From the NCBI GenBank assembly GCA_037127255.1, contig JBANSL010000009.1, positions 37,345,475-37,409,474 on the forward strand: 64,000 nucleotides of DNA, read 5' to 3'. Under the pieces are notes generated by a model. The model was not told the DNA's origin and made no database searches. It saw nothing but the letters and a program-made list of their open reading frames with translations. Shown here piece by piece: positions 19,133 through 31,525 of this stretch; within the stretch, counting starts at the first letter, position 1; the number at the start of each line of letters is the position of its first letter. This stretch comes from Persicaria tinctoria (taxonomy: Eukaryota > Streptophyta > Magnoliopsida > Caryophyllales > Polygonaceae). A program made the position numbers and the translations under genes.

Positions 19133-22100
19133 TGTAACGGCCCGGGATTATGATTCCCGAGTTACGTTTCGAGGGATGAAACCCCTCGTTAGGATCTTGC
19201 ACTCCGAGTACAGGTTGAAGGTTTGAAACCGAAGGGTTGTAGTTTAAAGCGGGATTTCGCACCCAAACCTGGAAGGTCCGTTGGAGACCCCATGGTAAAC
19301 CCCTGTACCTGTCTTAAGTCTACAACGCGAGAAATCCTTTATCATGCAAAGGGCATAAGTTCTGAAAATGATACAACCAGTGCCACGGCAGAGCCGGGTC
19401 AAAACAGAGTATAAGTAGGGAGAATCCCAAAACCATGAATCTAGTGAAGTCAAATTTCAACACTCACTCTCCGCCATATGAATAGACCCCGTCATAACAG
19501 CACAAAATCAAGTAGTGTATCGGGTACCTGAAACTATACCACCAAGTCAGGCCAAGAGTCCGCCCGCGGGTCCTCTGACCGCGCTGAGGACATATAATAC
19601 ACCTATACCTAGAATAAAGGATGCCTTCATGCATTACTGGAATATTAACCACACTATCATGTTCCTAATTCATATGTGCATAATATTAAGTAAGGCCTTA
19701 ACAAAGAATACCAAGTGGTATATCCCTCTTCTACCACCACCCCCCTTACAGATAGGGTGGAGACTGGCCAGTTCGATGTTATAATCATATCGAATCTCAT
19801 CATCATATCATATCTCATCATCATATCATATCTCATGCCCATCTCGTATCTCGTGATATATATAAATGACTCGAGGAGGACAACACCCGATGAAGCTGGG
19901 CTGCCCTATGACCCTAGCAAGGACTCTAGGACTCACAGATAACGGCCGTTCTGTATTCAAACGCATACAGAATAAGGATGCTCATTCGTAAATGCAATTC
20001 CTAAGCATGATACTACATGAGATGCTCTTATGCATATGCAACACCTACATACTATATGACACATCAGGCAGGAGGTACTGGTTACTGAGTAAGCCCCGGA
20101 GGTACTTACCTGGCTAGCAGATCGGCAATAGAAGGATCCAGCACATAGTAGTCACAATCACAGAGTATCACCTAGTACGTAATGGAATATACATAAGTCT
20201 ACATCCAACTATTAAGAATTCAAGCACACCTCAATCAATAGAACAAGTAACATATTATGAAAGTCCTTTTATCGCATCATCCGCTCCCCAAGACCACATC
20301 GTTCTCCATAAATCATTCAACCGATTCCGCATGTTCATGTACATCAATTCCGCATATACCTCAACGGTTCATCAAAATCATAAGACATAATTTGTGTGAT
20401 ATAAAATCCAACTAGATCGTCATAATTATATTATCCAACATTTAATCTCATATAATAATTCATCACAAGTCATGCTATTAGTCATACATATCATACTGTT
20501 AGTCAAACGATCATAATATCATGCTAGTTAGTCATCGAATAAGTCTTATTCCCAAGTTAGTTTAAAAACCGTTTCAAATCCCAGTTAAATAGCTAAGTAT
20601 TCCGACCATTTAAAATACTCGCCAAATTCCCTTTTAAATTTATTTATTAGATTACTTTCCAACCTTGAAATCCGTTTCCAAATTCTTTACAAATCTTTAA
20701 GTCCCAATAATATATTTTAAATCTCAATTAGTATTACATGATATTTTAAATACCATTTATTTAACACTTTTATAAATTATTTTCAAATCCCCTAAAATCC
20801 CGATCATTTTTATTTAAGAAATAAACCCTTATAATTCTCCCAAAATATAATAATATATATTTTAATTACCGCTAATTAGTTCAATAATAAACGAATAACC
20901 CGAACCGAACCGAACCCGCTAAATAATCCCAACCCGGTTTATTATAAAACACAATCCAAAGAGGCCAAGGGCCCACATGAGCCACGTCCGCCATCCTCTT
21001 CCTCCTAATTCAAAAGAAGGAATCTGCTCCCGCTTGCTACTCGCCGGAGGTCTCGACGTCGCGCCGGCCTGCCAGGCGCCAGCGTCCACGCCTTGCCGCC
21101 TGCCAGCGTTCACGCCTCGCCCAGCTCGCATCGTGCCCTCTGCTGCTTGCTCTCTCTCTCTCTCTCTCGGCCACGACTATGCCTCGTGATCGCCCTGCCT
21201 CGCCTCGCTGTTCGGCCGCGTCTCGTTCATCGCCAATCCCGAGGTCGTCGGAGCTCTCGTCGGAGGTCTCGAGCCCACCCAAATGTCCCGCACTCAGCCC
21301 ACGCTCACCCCCCAGTTAGTCTAAGCATCGAAAAGGACTAAAAACAAATCGAAACAAGGATGAATTCGGAGCTCACCGAGATGGATTTTTCGCGACTTCG
21401 GAGCTCTCGATCGGAGTTCTGGGCTTCGTCGGTGGCTCGCGATGGCTCTTCGGACCTGCACCGAACATGGGTGAGTGTGATGAAGGAGCTCGGGGGTGAT
21501 TTGGATCGGAAACGGAGGAGAATGCCTTACCGGAACGAGGCTTTGCAAAACAGAGGAGGGAGGATCTTCGTGGCTCGACGGTGGCTCCGGCGACTTCTGG
21601 CGGCGTCGGGGTGCTGTTGCTGATGCTCTTGAAGGAATAAAGAGGGACAAAGGTTGGTGGTGCTGATGAAGATGGTGATGCCGAGAGCAAGTGACGGTGG
21701 TGGCGTTTGGAGCTCGGATGATGAGGAACAGGAATTGGTGATGGCGTGAAGGAGTAAGGGAGCGGGAATGGGGATGGGTTCCGACGGGAGCGGAAATGAT
21801 GGTAATGAATGAGTGAATGACATGGTAGGGTGATTTGAAGGAGGTATGGTGAGGGTAGTGTGTTGAATTGGATAAACAATACCTGAAATGGAACCCGAAT
21901 ACGCGAATTTTGAATCCCGTAATTAGTTTCTGAATGTTAGTTTTCCCGACTCTTGCTTTCTCGATCAATTAGATTTTTAAAATAGACAAGGATATCGTTA
22001 TCTGATAATTATTTTCAATTTTCGAGGTGAAAGGATGGAAATCGTTCGTTAAATTTTATATTACGGTCGGAATCTGCTAAACGAGCTTTTAATTCGATTT

Positions 22101-22161
22101 AAATTCATTTTTAATTTCCTTTTTCCGAAAAAAAAAGGATTTGAAAATCCGAGCCTTTACA
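19133..22161 (-). repeat. Left (3') LTR of LARD A
   Basis: Starts TGTAACGGCCCGGG and ends GAGCCTTTACA. A CT dinucleotide run at about 21151-21169 is longer than in the right LTR. The GC-rich block at 20930-21660 contains overlapping ORFs on both strands (up to 215 aa). These lack known domains and repeat in the other LTR only because the LTRs are copies. Confidence 0.92.
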
Positions 22162-25100
22162 TCATCCACCTCTAAAAACAAGTCTCGTCCCCGAGACTAA
22201 AATTATTTTAAAATAGGGGATGAAGTTTGAAATTGTTGAGTTCAAGGATCATGTCATTGATCCCGTAAGTATCTCATAAGTGCCCCTATGAGATCCTCAC
22301 AGTAGCGTTGTCATGATCATAATATCCCCATTAGACCGTAGTAAGAATTTGATATGGGCCCCTACCACATCCTTACTCCGACTCCTCGGTCATATCATAA
22401 TTCAAAATATCACAACGTCCTCCTTAAAACACCGTTCAAAATTTCAAGTTCGGCATTAGTTAAAAGCATTCCTAACCTCTCTATTCATCCTACCATCCAA
22501 TTCTAAAGGCTAATCCCATATTCTCTTCCTAGGTTCTAAGACATAATCAAATTCCAATACTTCAGCTTCCATCATTTCTATCATCAAGGATCGTATATAT
22601 AATAGCAATCATATCTCACGTTTAACAACATCACATAAACACGTCAAGTACAGTCGTATAATATAATATATCTAGCATCGTATCGTCCATGGTAGGATTT
22701 ATCACATCATCTCACATAAGTGACACACCATATCAATCAGATAAACCCGTCATATGAAACAGATAAGCACATCATATCAATCAGGTAAGCACATCATACT
22801 CACGCTACTGCCAAGCGTCATCACATTAGAGACAAACAAGTACTTCCGTACACTAGCATTCCATCGAGTTCAGGGGATAACTATGTTAGTACTAATAGTT
22901 CACTATTGTCAACGACAATACATCATAGAATCAACATCGTCTATAACATAGAATTCGCACCACATTTGGCCCCAAGTAAAGCGTACGCTAGATCACATCC
23001 TCAAGAGAACCTGCCTATAACTATCAATCATGGCAAGACACAACCACTACCCATCAACTCTTGCATTAAGATCAAATTCACCGAGGTCTACCAGCCCAAA
23101 CCACTATTAGTTCTACACACCATTGCATCCTGCTCACATATTCTAGTCTCATAACTATTTGCAATCAAGGCCGAATACCCCAACCAACTACTAGGTATCC
23201 CAACTCCTATGCCATCAAGCCTTCTAAGAGCCAATCCATTTCGACATCCCAATCTCAAGTCTTACCTTTCACTCGACTATCATCTCCTAAAGAGACATCG
23301 TGAATCACCTTGCTAACTTAATCATACTCCCCACGCCACTAACCACTCCCACTAACCATCCACCTCTAGGGACCCAACTCATGCTGACCATCTCACACCT
23401 GACACTCCCGACCAATTCCAATGTAAAACTCAACTAGTGGTACTCCCAATCACGAATCACCATGACCATCAAGCCGACCTACTCTAGATCATTTTCCCAG
23501 CATTATCTGAATTTACCTCATGTTACCATTCCTTAACCACGACCATTATCCCCAACGAAACCTTATGTCACCCTAACTCGAATTACCCATAACATCGCAA
23601 CTTGACTAATTCTCCCACGATTTTCGAACCGATAGAATTCCCACTAAACTCCTATGACATCCTCGTCCGAATTTCCTAAGCACCGCAACTTCCCCATCCT
23701 TCTAAAATATCTTATCCTCTAGCATCCTCAATGCCTTCTTCTTTGCATAATTACAAATCCATGCTCATAATCTCCTTATCTCAACCTTAAGCCCACAATC
23801 TTACTATAAATCTCAATTACCTCCTGGCCTAGCTACCAGCCTTCCATCGAAGATTCATCTCACATCCTCAAATACCTCAATAGCCACAATAACATCCACT
23901 CGTAAATCCCGATTCATTCCCTATGCCAAAATCCTCCAACAACGATATAGAAATCATTCACTCATAATTTCCTCAAGTAGTACCAATCCCATCTAAACAA
24001 CCCCAAATACTCATCACACGAACAACCCTGATGTGAACAACCTAATATCCCCGATCGATAATTTTCCAAGCAACCTCATACTACTCTTCCTTGGCAAATC
24101 CTCAACCTTATCCCTTACCGAAAACGCTCCCCACTCACAGCACACATCACCTAGTCCCAATTTATACGATTTCTCAGACGTTCCTTAATCGATCATCCTT
24201 GACATCGCCCACGATCCGCTCATAGACTATCTAGACACTTTCCTTAACACACCAATCTACCTCACAACAACTCCTCTCAAGAATCCCCCAATCAACTCCT
24301 AGCTCTCCCATCTGCTTCTAGAACTATCCTAACTACCTCTACCCAGACTCGATCTCAAGATCACCCTAAAGAAGCTAGTCTAGACCTCACCCAACCACTA
24401 TCTTATACTACCCGCACACACTACCTGCCTAGACTACCACTTCTCACTAGGACATTTCTCTCAAAATCTCGACATACTAGCCTCACTCCCCACCTAAGAC
24501 CTACCTGGAACCTCATCTATACATACGAACCACGATCTTCGACACATCCCAACTCACTCGGCTCTACTCAAGCTAAAACATCATTCATGCACCCCATTTC
24601 ACACGACCAAAGACCTAATCCGAATACCTTAATCCACCTGCCACTTTCCAACCCGTCTCACTGAAGAATCTCACAACTCATGCCCAAGAAGAAGCACTAC
24701 CAGACATATAACCCATAACCTACTCACCAGCAAGTCAGTATACCAAGCACCAAGGCACATCGTCATAGAAACAAGTTAGTTAGGCAATCATTGCTACCAA
24801 TTCAGCACATCCGTCATCACACATTCAATTATGTCAATTCTAGGCCTATCGCAAAACATCAATTCCGATTAGTATAGAAGAATCCACGATTTGAATTAAG
24901 AACGTCCTTCCTTGAGTCATCTAAGAGAATCACGTACACGTCTACCATCTTTCAAATGTGTTCGTCCTTTGTATACTTCTGGCGACGTCAGTCCTGTGGT
25001 CTATGGGTCATGGACCCATCACACTTCCGTTACGCTGCTATGGTGCCACTTGGTCGTCGGTCCTTTCTTGCATGTCGGCGCTCATCGAAGGATTGTAAGG

Positions 25101-27078
25101 GTTAGAAGTTATGGAGATAGGGGAGAGACAAAGGCGGACGACATAACTTCCTTAAGAGTTCAGACATGGACCAGGACTAGGGACGACGAGACCAAGGAGA
25201 AGATCATAACCCGAGAGTTACAACGATGCCCTTATAATTGTGGCACGTAACTACCCAAGCACATAAAAATCAAGAGATATCATCACATTATTTCACACTA
25301 GTATGCACCTATCTCAAGGGATATCGATTTATGCATTCATAACATGTTCATATAATCATCTTTATGTGTGCGCAGAACAACCTAGCAACCTATCATTTCA
25401 TTCACCAATCATACTTGAGAGACTAGGAACATGTATGCACAGACTGACATGGGACATATATGGCATAAGTTATGCAAGACCTAGCAAACATCACAGGATA
25501 TCATATGAATGACTTATCACTCAATTTAGATACACACATAAGCAAGTCATAATATTGTGAGATTGAGGCAAGCATGCTAACATGCACCCTAAAAATCATG
25601 CTGAGGGTATGGGCAGTTCATGCAGGGTTGGTATAGCAACTATCTCATCACATACATCCATATTCACATAGTAAGACTAAGACGTCACACAATCATATGA
25701 GGGCTTATAACTGGGAGGCATATATCCTACATGATACTAGCAATACTTATTAAACATGTACACAAAGTCATGAGGTCCAATGAGGTTCATCTGGCATGCT
25801 AAGTCATCCAATTCACGTTTTAACATACAACGAGAGTTGAGCACACTATCATGAACCTAGTTCATAGGGAGACGGTAATCATGGGGATTCAATACATACG
25901 ACACATACATCTACTCATAAGTGCAACCATGCAAGGTACCAGGCAATTCATGCTGAATTATACCAATATACAATTTCATGAAATCACAAGGAGACTATCA
26001 TTATAACTTGACAGAATTATCTAAGGGCAATCACCGACTCACCACCCCGTTTTCCCGTGGGACGCTTGTATGACTTGCTGGGTAGGACACAAGGACATTC
26101 ACGCTGTTTCTGATAGATGAGGGTAGAACTCGTGTTTAGACTCTTGTGACAAGAAGACATGATTGGCCATTACGATGATCGAAAGGGATGACTCCATAAG
26201 ACAACTCACTTCTATCTCGAAACGATTTAAATCCTCACTCCCACTAACATACTCAGGTAACCCTCACACCTGACACGATTTCCGAAGGTATTTAGTTGAC
26301 CGACCCAAATTCCCCGTGAAAGACCCCAATCACAGGTACGAGACTCGATAGAAGCATCGATGGTGGGATACGAAACAAGACTCTAAACAGGGGAGAGGAT
26401 GCTTCTCGACCCTTGCTAACATGCCTAGATTTTTTGGTTGGGCGGATGACAGAGTCAGAACCATCAGGGGGTTTGAATTATGAAAGGGCTATTTCGACAA
26501 AACAGGAATTCCGATTACATAAGAACAAGTTTTTCTCCCACTATCCCGTTTGCACGGTTATTCAACACATGATTCAAGTCAAGACATATCGATTAGTTTG
26601 CTATCCTACGCACAATAGCACTCAACACGAAAGCAATCAACAAGATTAATATGATCCTCTTCGAGGAGGATCGCCCTCGGGTCCAATTGCATATATGTAC
26701 ATATATAAACATAAGCATAGAGACGATCTATGCCGTCCTTCGAGGGACGACTGACCGGAGGGGCAAAACCTCACGGCCTCCTAACTCAACACTCCAACCT
26801 CCGTGGTGTTCCTTGGAGTCTTCTAGGCCCATCTGTAAATAAAAGCTAGTATTTTGCCTACCGTTCCCCGAATTCTACATCCATAAGGGAAGTCTACCGC
26901 TTGGGTCTCTACCCACGAGATTATTTCCCCTTTATTCATTTTAGGTTTTAAGTCCAAGTAAATTCATTTTGCCCTTTATAAAATATTTTCCAAAACCATT
27001 TGAAAACATTGGGCGATTTTCAAAACCTCTTCAACCTATTGTACTCGGATTGCATAACCTCAGCTCTGATACCACCTT
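22162..27078 (-). other. LARD A internal domain, non-coding
   Basis: About 4.9 kb with no ORF longer than about 110 codons and no retroviral motif. On the minus strand it begins with the iMet primer site and ends with TTAGAGGTGGATGA (polypurine tract) next to the LTR. Several blocks are collinear with LARD B: 22162-22330 with 31128-31300, 24995-25060 with 36640-36705, 25110-25240 with 36755-36885, 26030-26085 with 38495-38555, 26290-26360 with 38710-38780, and 27030-27078 with 39215-39264. Confidence 0.85.
27063..27074 (-). other. Primer-binding site for initiator tRNA-Met, LARD A
   Basis: The minus strand reads TGGTATCAGAGC, complementary to the 3' end of plant initiator tRNA-Met, four bases from the right LTR. 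It shows that the right LTR is the 5' LTR. Confidence 0.9.
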
Positions 27079-30000
27079 TGTAACGGCCCGGGATTATGAT
27101 TCCCGAGTTACGTTTCGAGGGATGAAACCCCTCGTTAGGATCTTGCGCTCCGAGTACAGGTTGAAGGTTTGAAACCGAAGGGTTGTAGTTTAAAGCGGGA
27201 TTTCGCACCCAAATCTGGAAGGTCCGTTGGAGACCCCATGGTAAACCCCTGTACCTGTCCTAAGTCTACAATGCGAGAAATCCTTTATCATGCAAAGGGC
27301 ATAAGTTCTGAAAATGATACAACCAGTGCCACGGCAGAGCCGGGTCAAAACAGAGTATAAGTAGGGAGAATCCCAAAAGCATGAATCTAGTGAAGTCAAA
27401 TTTCAACACTCACTCTCCGCCATATGAATAGACCCCGTCATAACAGCACAAAATCAAGTAGTGTATCGGGTACCTAAAACTATACCACCAAGTCAGGCCA
27501 AGAGTCCGCCCGCGGGTCCTCTGACCACGCTGAGGACATATAATACACCTATACCTAGAATAAAGGATGCCTTCATGCATTACTGGAATATTAACCACAC
27601 TATCATGTTCCTAATTCATATGTGCATAATATTAAGTAAGGCCTTAACAAAGAATACCAAGTGGTATATCCCTCTTCTACCCCCCCCCCCCCTTACAGAT
27701 AGGGTGGAGACTGGCCAGTTCGATGTTATAATCATATCGAATCTCATCATCATATCATATCTCATCATCATATCATATCTCATGCCCATCTCGTATCTCG
27801 TGATATATATAAATGACTCGAGGAGAACAACACCCGATGAAGCTGGGCTGCCCTATGACCCTAGCAAGGACTCTAGGACTCACAGATAACGGCCGTTCTG
27901 TATTCAAACGCATACAGAATAAGGATGCTCATTCATAAATGCAATTCCTAAGCATGATACTACATGAGATGCTCTTATGCATATGCAACACCTACATACT
28001 ATATGACACATCAGGCAGGAGGTACTGGTTACTAAGTAAGCCCCGGAGGTACTTACCTGGCTAGCAGATCGGCAATAGAAGGATCCAGCACATAGTAGTC
28101 ACAATCACAGAGTATCACCTAGTACGTAATGGAATATACATAAGTCTACATCCAACTATTAAGCATTCAAGCACACCTCAATAAATAGAACAAGTAACAT
28201 ATTATGAAAGTCCTTTTATCGCATCATCCGCTCCCCAAGACCACATCGTTCTCCATAAATCATTCAACCAATTCCGCATGTTCATGTACATCAATTCCGC
28301 ATATACCTCAACGGTTCATCAAAATCATAAGACATAATTTGTGTGATATAAAATCCTACTAGATCGTCATAATTATATTATCCAACATTTAATCTCATAT
28401 AATAATTCATCACAAGTCATGCTATTAGTCATACATATCATACTGTTAGTCAAACGATCATAATATCATGCTAGTTAGTCATCGAATAAGTCTTATTCCC
28501 AAGTTAGTTTAAAAACCGTTTCAAATCCCAGTTAAATAGCTAAGTATTCCGACCATTTAAAATACTCGCCAAATTCCCTTTTAAATTTATTTATTAGATT
28601 ACTTTCCAACCTTGAAATCCGTTTCCAAATTCTTTACAAATCTTTAAGTCCCAATAATATATTTTAAATCTCAATTAGTATTACATAATATTTTAAATAC
28701 CATTTATTTAACACTTTTATAAATTATTTTCAAATCCCCTAAAATCCCGATCATTTTTATTTAAGAAATCAATCCTTATAATTCTCCCAAAATATAATAA
28801 TATATATTTTAATTACCGCTAATTAGTTCAATAATAAACGAATAACCCGAACCGAACCGAACCCGCTAAATAATCCCAACCCGGTTTATTATAAAACACA
28901 ATCCAAAGAGGCCAAGGGCCCACATGAGCCACGTCCGCCATCCTCTTCCTCCTAATTCAAAAGAAGGAATCTGCTCCCGCTTGCTACTCGCCGGAGGTCT
29001 CGACGTCGCGCCGGCCTACCAGGCGCCAGCGTCCACGCCTTGCCGCCTGCCAGCGTTCACGCCTCGCCCAGCTCGCATCGTGCCCTCTTCTGCTTGCTCT
29101 CTCTCTCTCTCGGCCACGACTATGCCTCGTGATCGCCCTGCCTCGCTGTTCGGCCGCGTCTCGTTCATCGCCAATCCCGAGGTCGTCGGAGCTCTCGTCG
29201 GAGGTCTCGAGCCCACCCAAATGTCCCGCACTCAGCCCACGCTCACCCCCCAGTTAGTCTAAGCATCGAAAAGGACTAAAAACAAATCGAAACAAGGATG
29301 AATTCGGAGCTCACCGAGATGGATTTTTCGCGACTTCGGAGCTCTCGATCGGAGTTCTGGGCTTCGTCGGTGGCTCGCGATGGCTCTTCGGACCTGCACC
29401 GAACATGGGTGAGTGTGATGAAGGAGCTCGGGGGTGATTTGGATCGGAAACGGAGGAGAATGCCTTACCGGAACGAGGCTTTGCAAAACAGAGGAGGGAG
29501 GATCTTCGTGGCTCGACGGTGGCTCCGGCGACTTCTGGCGGCGTCGGGGTGCTGTTGCTGATGCTCTTGAAGGAATAAAGAGGGACAAAGGTTGGTGGTG
29601 CTGATGAAGATGGTGATGCCGAGAGCAAGTGACGGTGGTGGCGTTTGGAGCTCGGATGATGAGGAACAGGAATTGGTGATGGCGTGAAGGAGTAAGGGAG
29701 CGGGAATGGGGATGGGTTCCGACGGGAGCGGAAATGATGGTAATGAACGAGTGAATGACATGGTAGGGTGATTTGAAGGAGGTATGGTGAGGGTAGTGTG
29801 TTGAATTGGATAAACAATACTCGGAATGGAACCCGAATACGCGAATTTTGAATCCCGTAATTAGTTTCTGAATGTTAGTTTTCCCGACTCTTGCTTTCTC
29901 GATCAATTAGATTTTTAAAATAGACAAGGATATCGTTATCTGATAATTATTTTCAATTTTCGAGGTGAAAGGATGGAAATCGTTCGTTAAATTTTATATT

Positions 30001-30099
30001 ACGGCCGGAATCTGCTAAACGAGCTTTTAATTCGATTTAAATTCATTTTTAATTTCCTTTTTCCGAAAAAAAAAGGATTTGAAAATCCGAGCCTTTACA
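27079..30099 (-). repeat. Right (5') LTR of LARD A
   Basis: Collinear with 19133-22161. Differences include a C-run at about 27681-27692, a shorter CT run near 29098-29110, a missing CGCCT repeat near 29140, and scattered transitions. It ends GAGCCTTTACA, followed by the TSD AGGGC. Confidence 0.92.
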
Positions 30100-31127
30100 A
30101 GGGCTCCCGACTTCGATGGAGACTCCTCGCTGCTGCTGCTGCTACTTGAAGGGAAGAGCAAGAGAGAGAGATGCTGCTGCTCGAAGAGGAAGGCGAGGAA
30201 AGAAGGGCTCGGCTGGCCTGCTGGTGGTTTCTGGCAGCTCCGGGAAGGTGAGGAGATGTTGTTGGGTGCTGCTCGATGGTGTTCTCGGCGGAGAGAAGAG
30301 GTGGAGTGAGGCGTTTTGTGTAGGGTTGGTTTGGATTCGAACCAAGGAGGGGGAAGTAGGCTGGAGGTAAACCAAGCAAGGAGGAGATGGAGTGGGCTTC
30401 CATTAGACAGGAAATTGGCATGGGTTTGGTTTCAATCTCTGAAATGGGGGGCTGAGTCGAAGAAGGGGGAGGGGGTCTGAAATAGGCGTGCAGTTTCAAA
30501 ACAAGGGTTGGTTTGACCCTTGCTATAAGATGGGAAACAAGAGATAGGGGGAAGAGGGGGTGTGGGAGATGTTTAATTAAAATGGGAAAGGGTGAGCTAG
30601 AAGACAAGGGGAAGGAGAGAGAGTATGAACTGTTAGTCACTTGTTCTGTCCAAAATTCAATTGGGAGAGGGGGGGATAAAAGGTGGTCAAATTTTTCTCT
30701 AATTGCCCAAACATTACAATGATCCTTTTCCAAATCATACCACAATTGATAATAACTTAAAATTGAAATAGGGATAAAAGAGCGAGACATTTGAGGTGGA
30801 AGACATAAGGAATATGATCCCAAGGAAAATACCCGGAAAAGAAATAGAGTAGAACAAAATAAATCATGAAACCCGCTCACTCGACTTTAACCCGACTCAA
30901 AAGATATAAAGCTTAAAACTTCAAATTCAAATCGAATTCTCGAACTGAATATAATTATATTATATTTTTGAATTTTAGCAAGCGAAAGCGAAAATAAATC
31001 TGAATGAAAGTCCATTTAAAATAATCATATGCCGGAATTCATTTTAAGAGATTTTAGTTAACCCGATTTAAATTCATATTTAATCTCTTTTTCCGAGAAT
31101 TAGGATTTAAAAATCCGGGCCTTTACA

Positions 31128-31525
31128 TCATCCACCTCTAAAAATAAGTCTCGTCCTCGAGACTAAAATCACTCTAAAACATGGGGATGAAGTTTTAAAT
31201 TGGTGAGTCCAAGGATCATGCCATTGATTCTGTAAGCATCTCATAGGGGCCCGTATGAGATCCTCACAGCACCCTTGATGTGATCATAACATTCTCAAAT
31301 GGTCGTAGCAAGTATGTGATATGGGCCCCTATCACACCCTTACCCTGACCTTTCGGTCACATTATAACTCAAAAAGCAATCATAGCGTCTCTACTAGGTC
31401 TTAGCAAGCATTCTATGTGCGCCCCTATAAAATGCTTGTATCCACTTCGTGAGGCGTTATAATATAAGCCCGGGTGTGAAAATTCTCAAAAAGGGATTCT
31501 GCAATTGGAAAAGATTGGCCTCAAA
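31128..31525 (-). other. LARD B internal domain, left part
   Basis: The 3' end of LARD B's interior next to its left LTR. The minus strand has the same TTAGAGGTGGATGA tract as LARD A. It contains AAGTCTCGTCCTCGAGACT, a near-palindrome also present in LARD A (22180-22200). TCAAA at 31521-31525 is the TSD of the solo LTR. No ORF. Confidence 0.8.

Larger units (their letters stand above)
19133..30099 (-). mobile_element. LARD A: complete long-LTR non-coding element nested in LARD B's LTR
   Basis: A complete 10,967-bp element with two LTRs of 3029 and 3021 bp, internal domain 22162-27078, TSD AGGGC on both sides, a tRNA-iMet primer site at 27063-27074 and a purine-rich tract just inside the left LTR. 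No gag, protease, RT or integrase is recognisable in any frame. It must have moved with proteins from another element. The LTR pair differs at about 25 positions by eye, mostly C/T and G/A changes, so this is the younger of the two LARDs, as its nested position requires. Confidence 0.92.
16909..31127 (-). repeat. Left (3') LTR of LARD B, split by LARD A
   Basis: The LTR is 16909-19132 plus 30105-31127 (about 3247 bp in total). It is interrupted at a site duplicated as AGGGC (19128-19132, 30100-30104). Joined, it is collinear with 39265-42515. By eye the pair differs at roughly 50-60 positions, about twice the divergence of the LARD A pair. Landmarks are a near-palindrome centred on AACGGCCGTT at about 17714 and a GC-rich block at 18600-19130 and 30105-30500 that yields spurious ORFs. 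The split copy holds the conserved ACGGCAGAGCCGGGTC block at about 17152. Confidence 0.9.

Noticed and set aside
21321..21968. 215-aa minus-strand ORF in the LARD A LTR, repeated at 29259-29906
   Set aside because: The copies are the two LTRs of one element, so the agreement is not independent. Composition is GC-rich Ser/Pro/His low complexity, and the diverged solo LTR does not keep the frame.
24912..25250. 112-aa ORF in the LARD A interior
   Set aside because: The collinear region of LARD B (36615-36842) shares DNA similarity but not the reading frame, so it is unlikely to be coding.
30095..30880. 261-aa minus-strand ORF in LARD B's LTR
   Set aside because: It lies in LTR DNA; the other LTR (41427-42268) breaks it into shorter frames, and no domain is visible.
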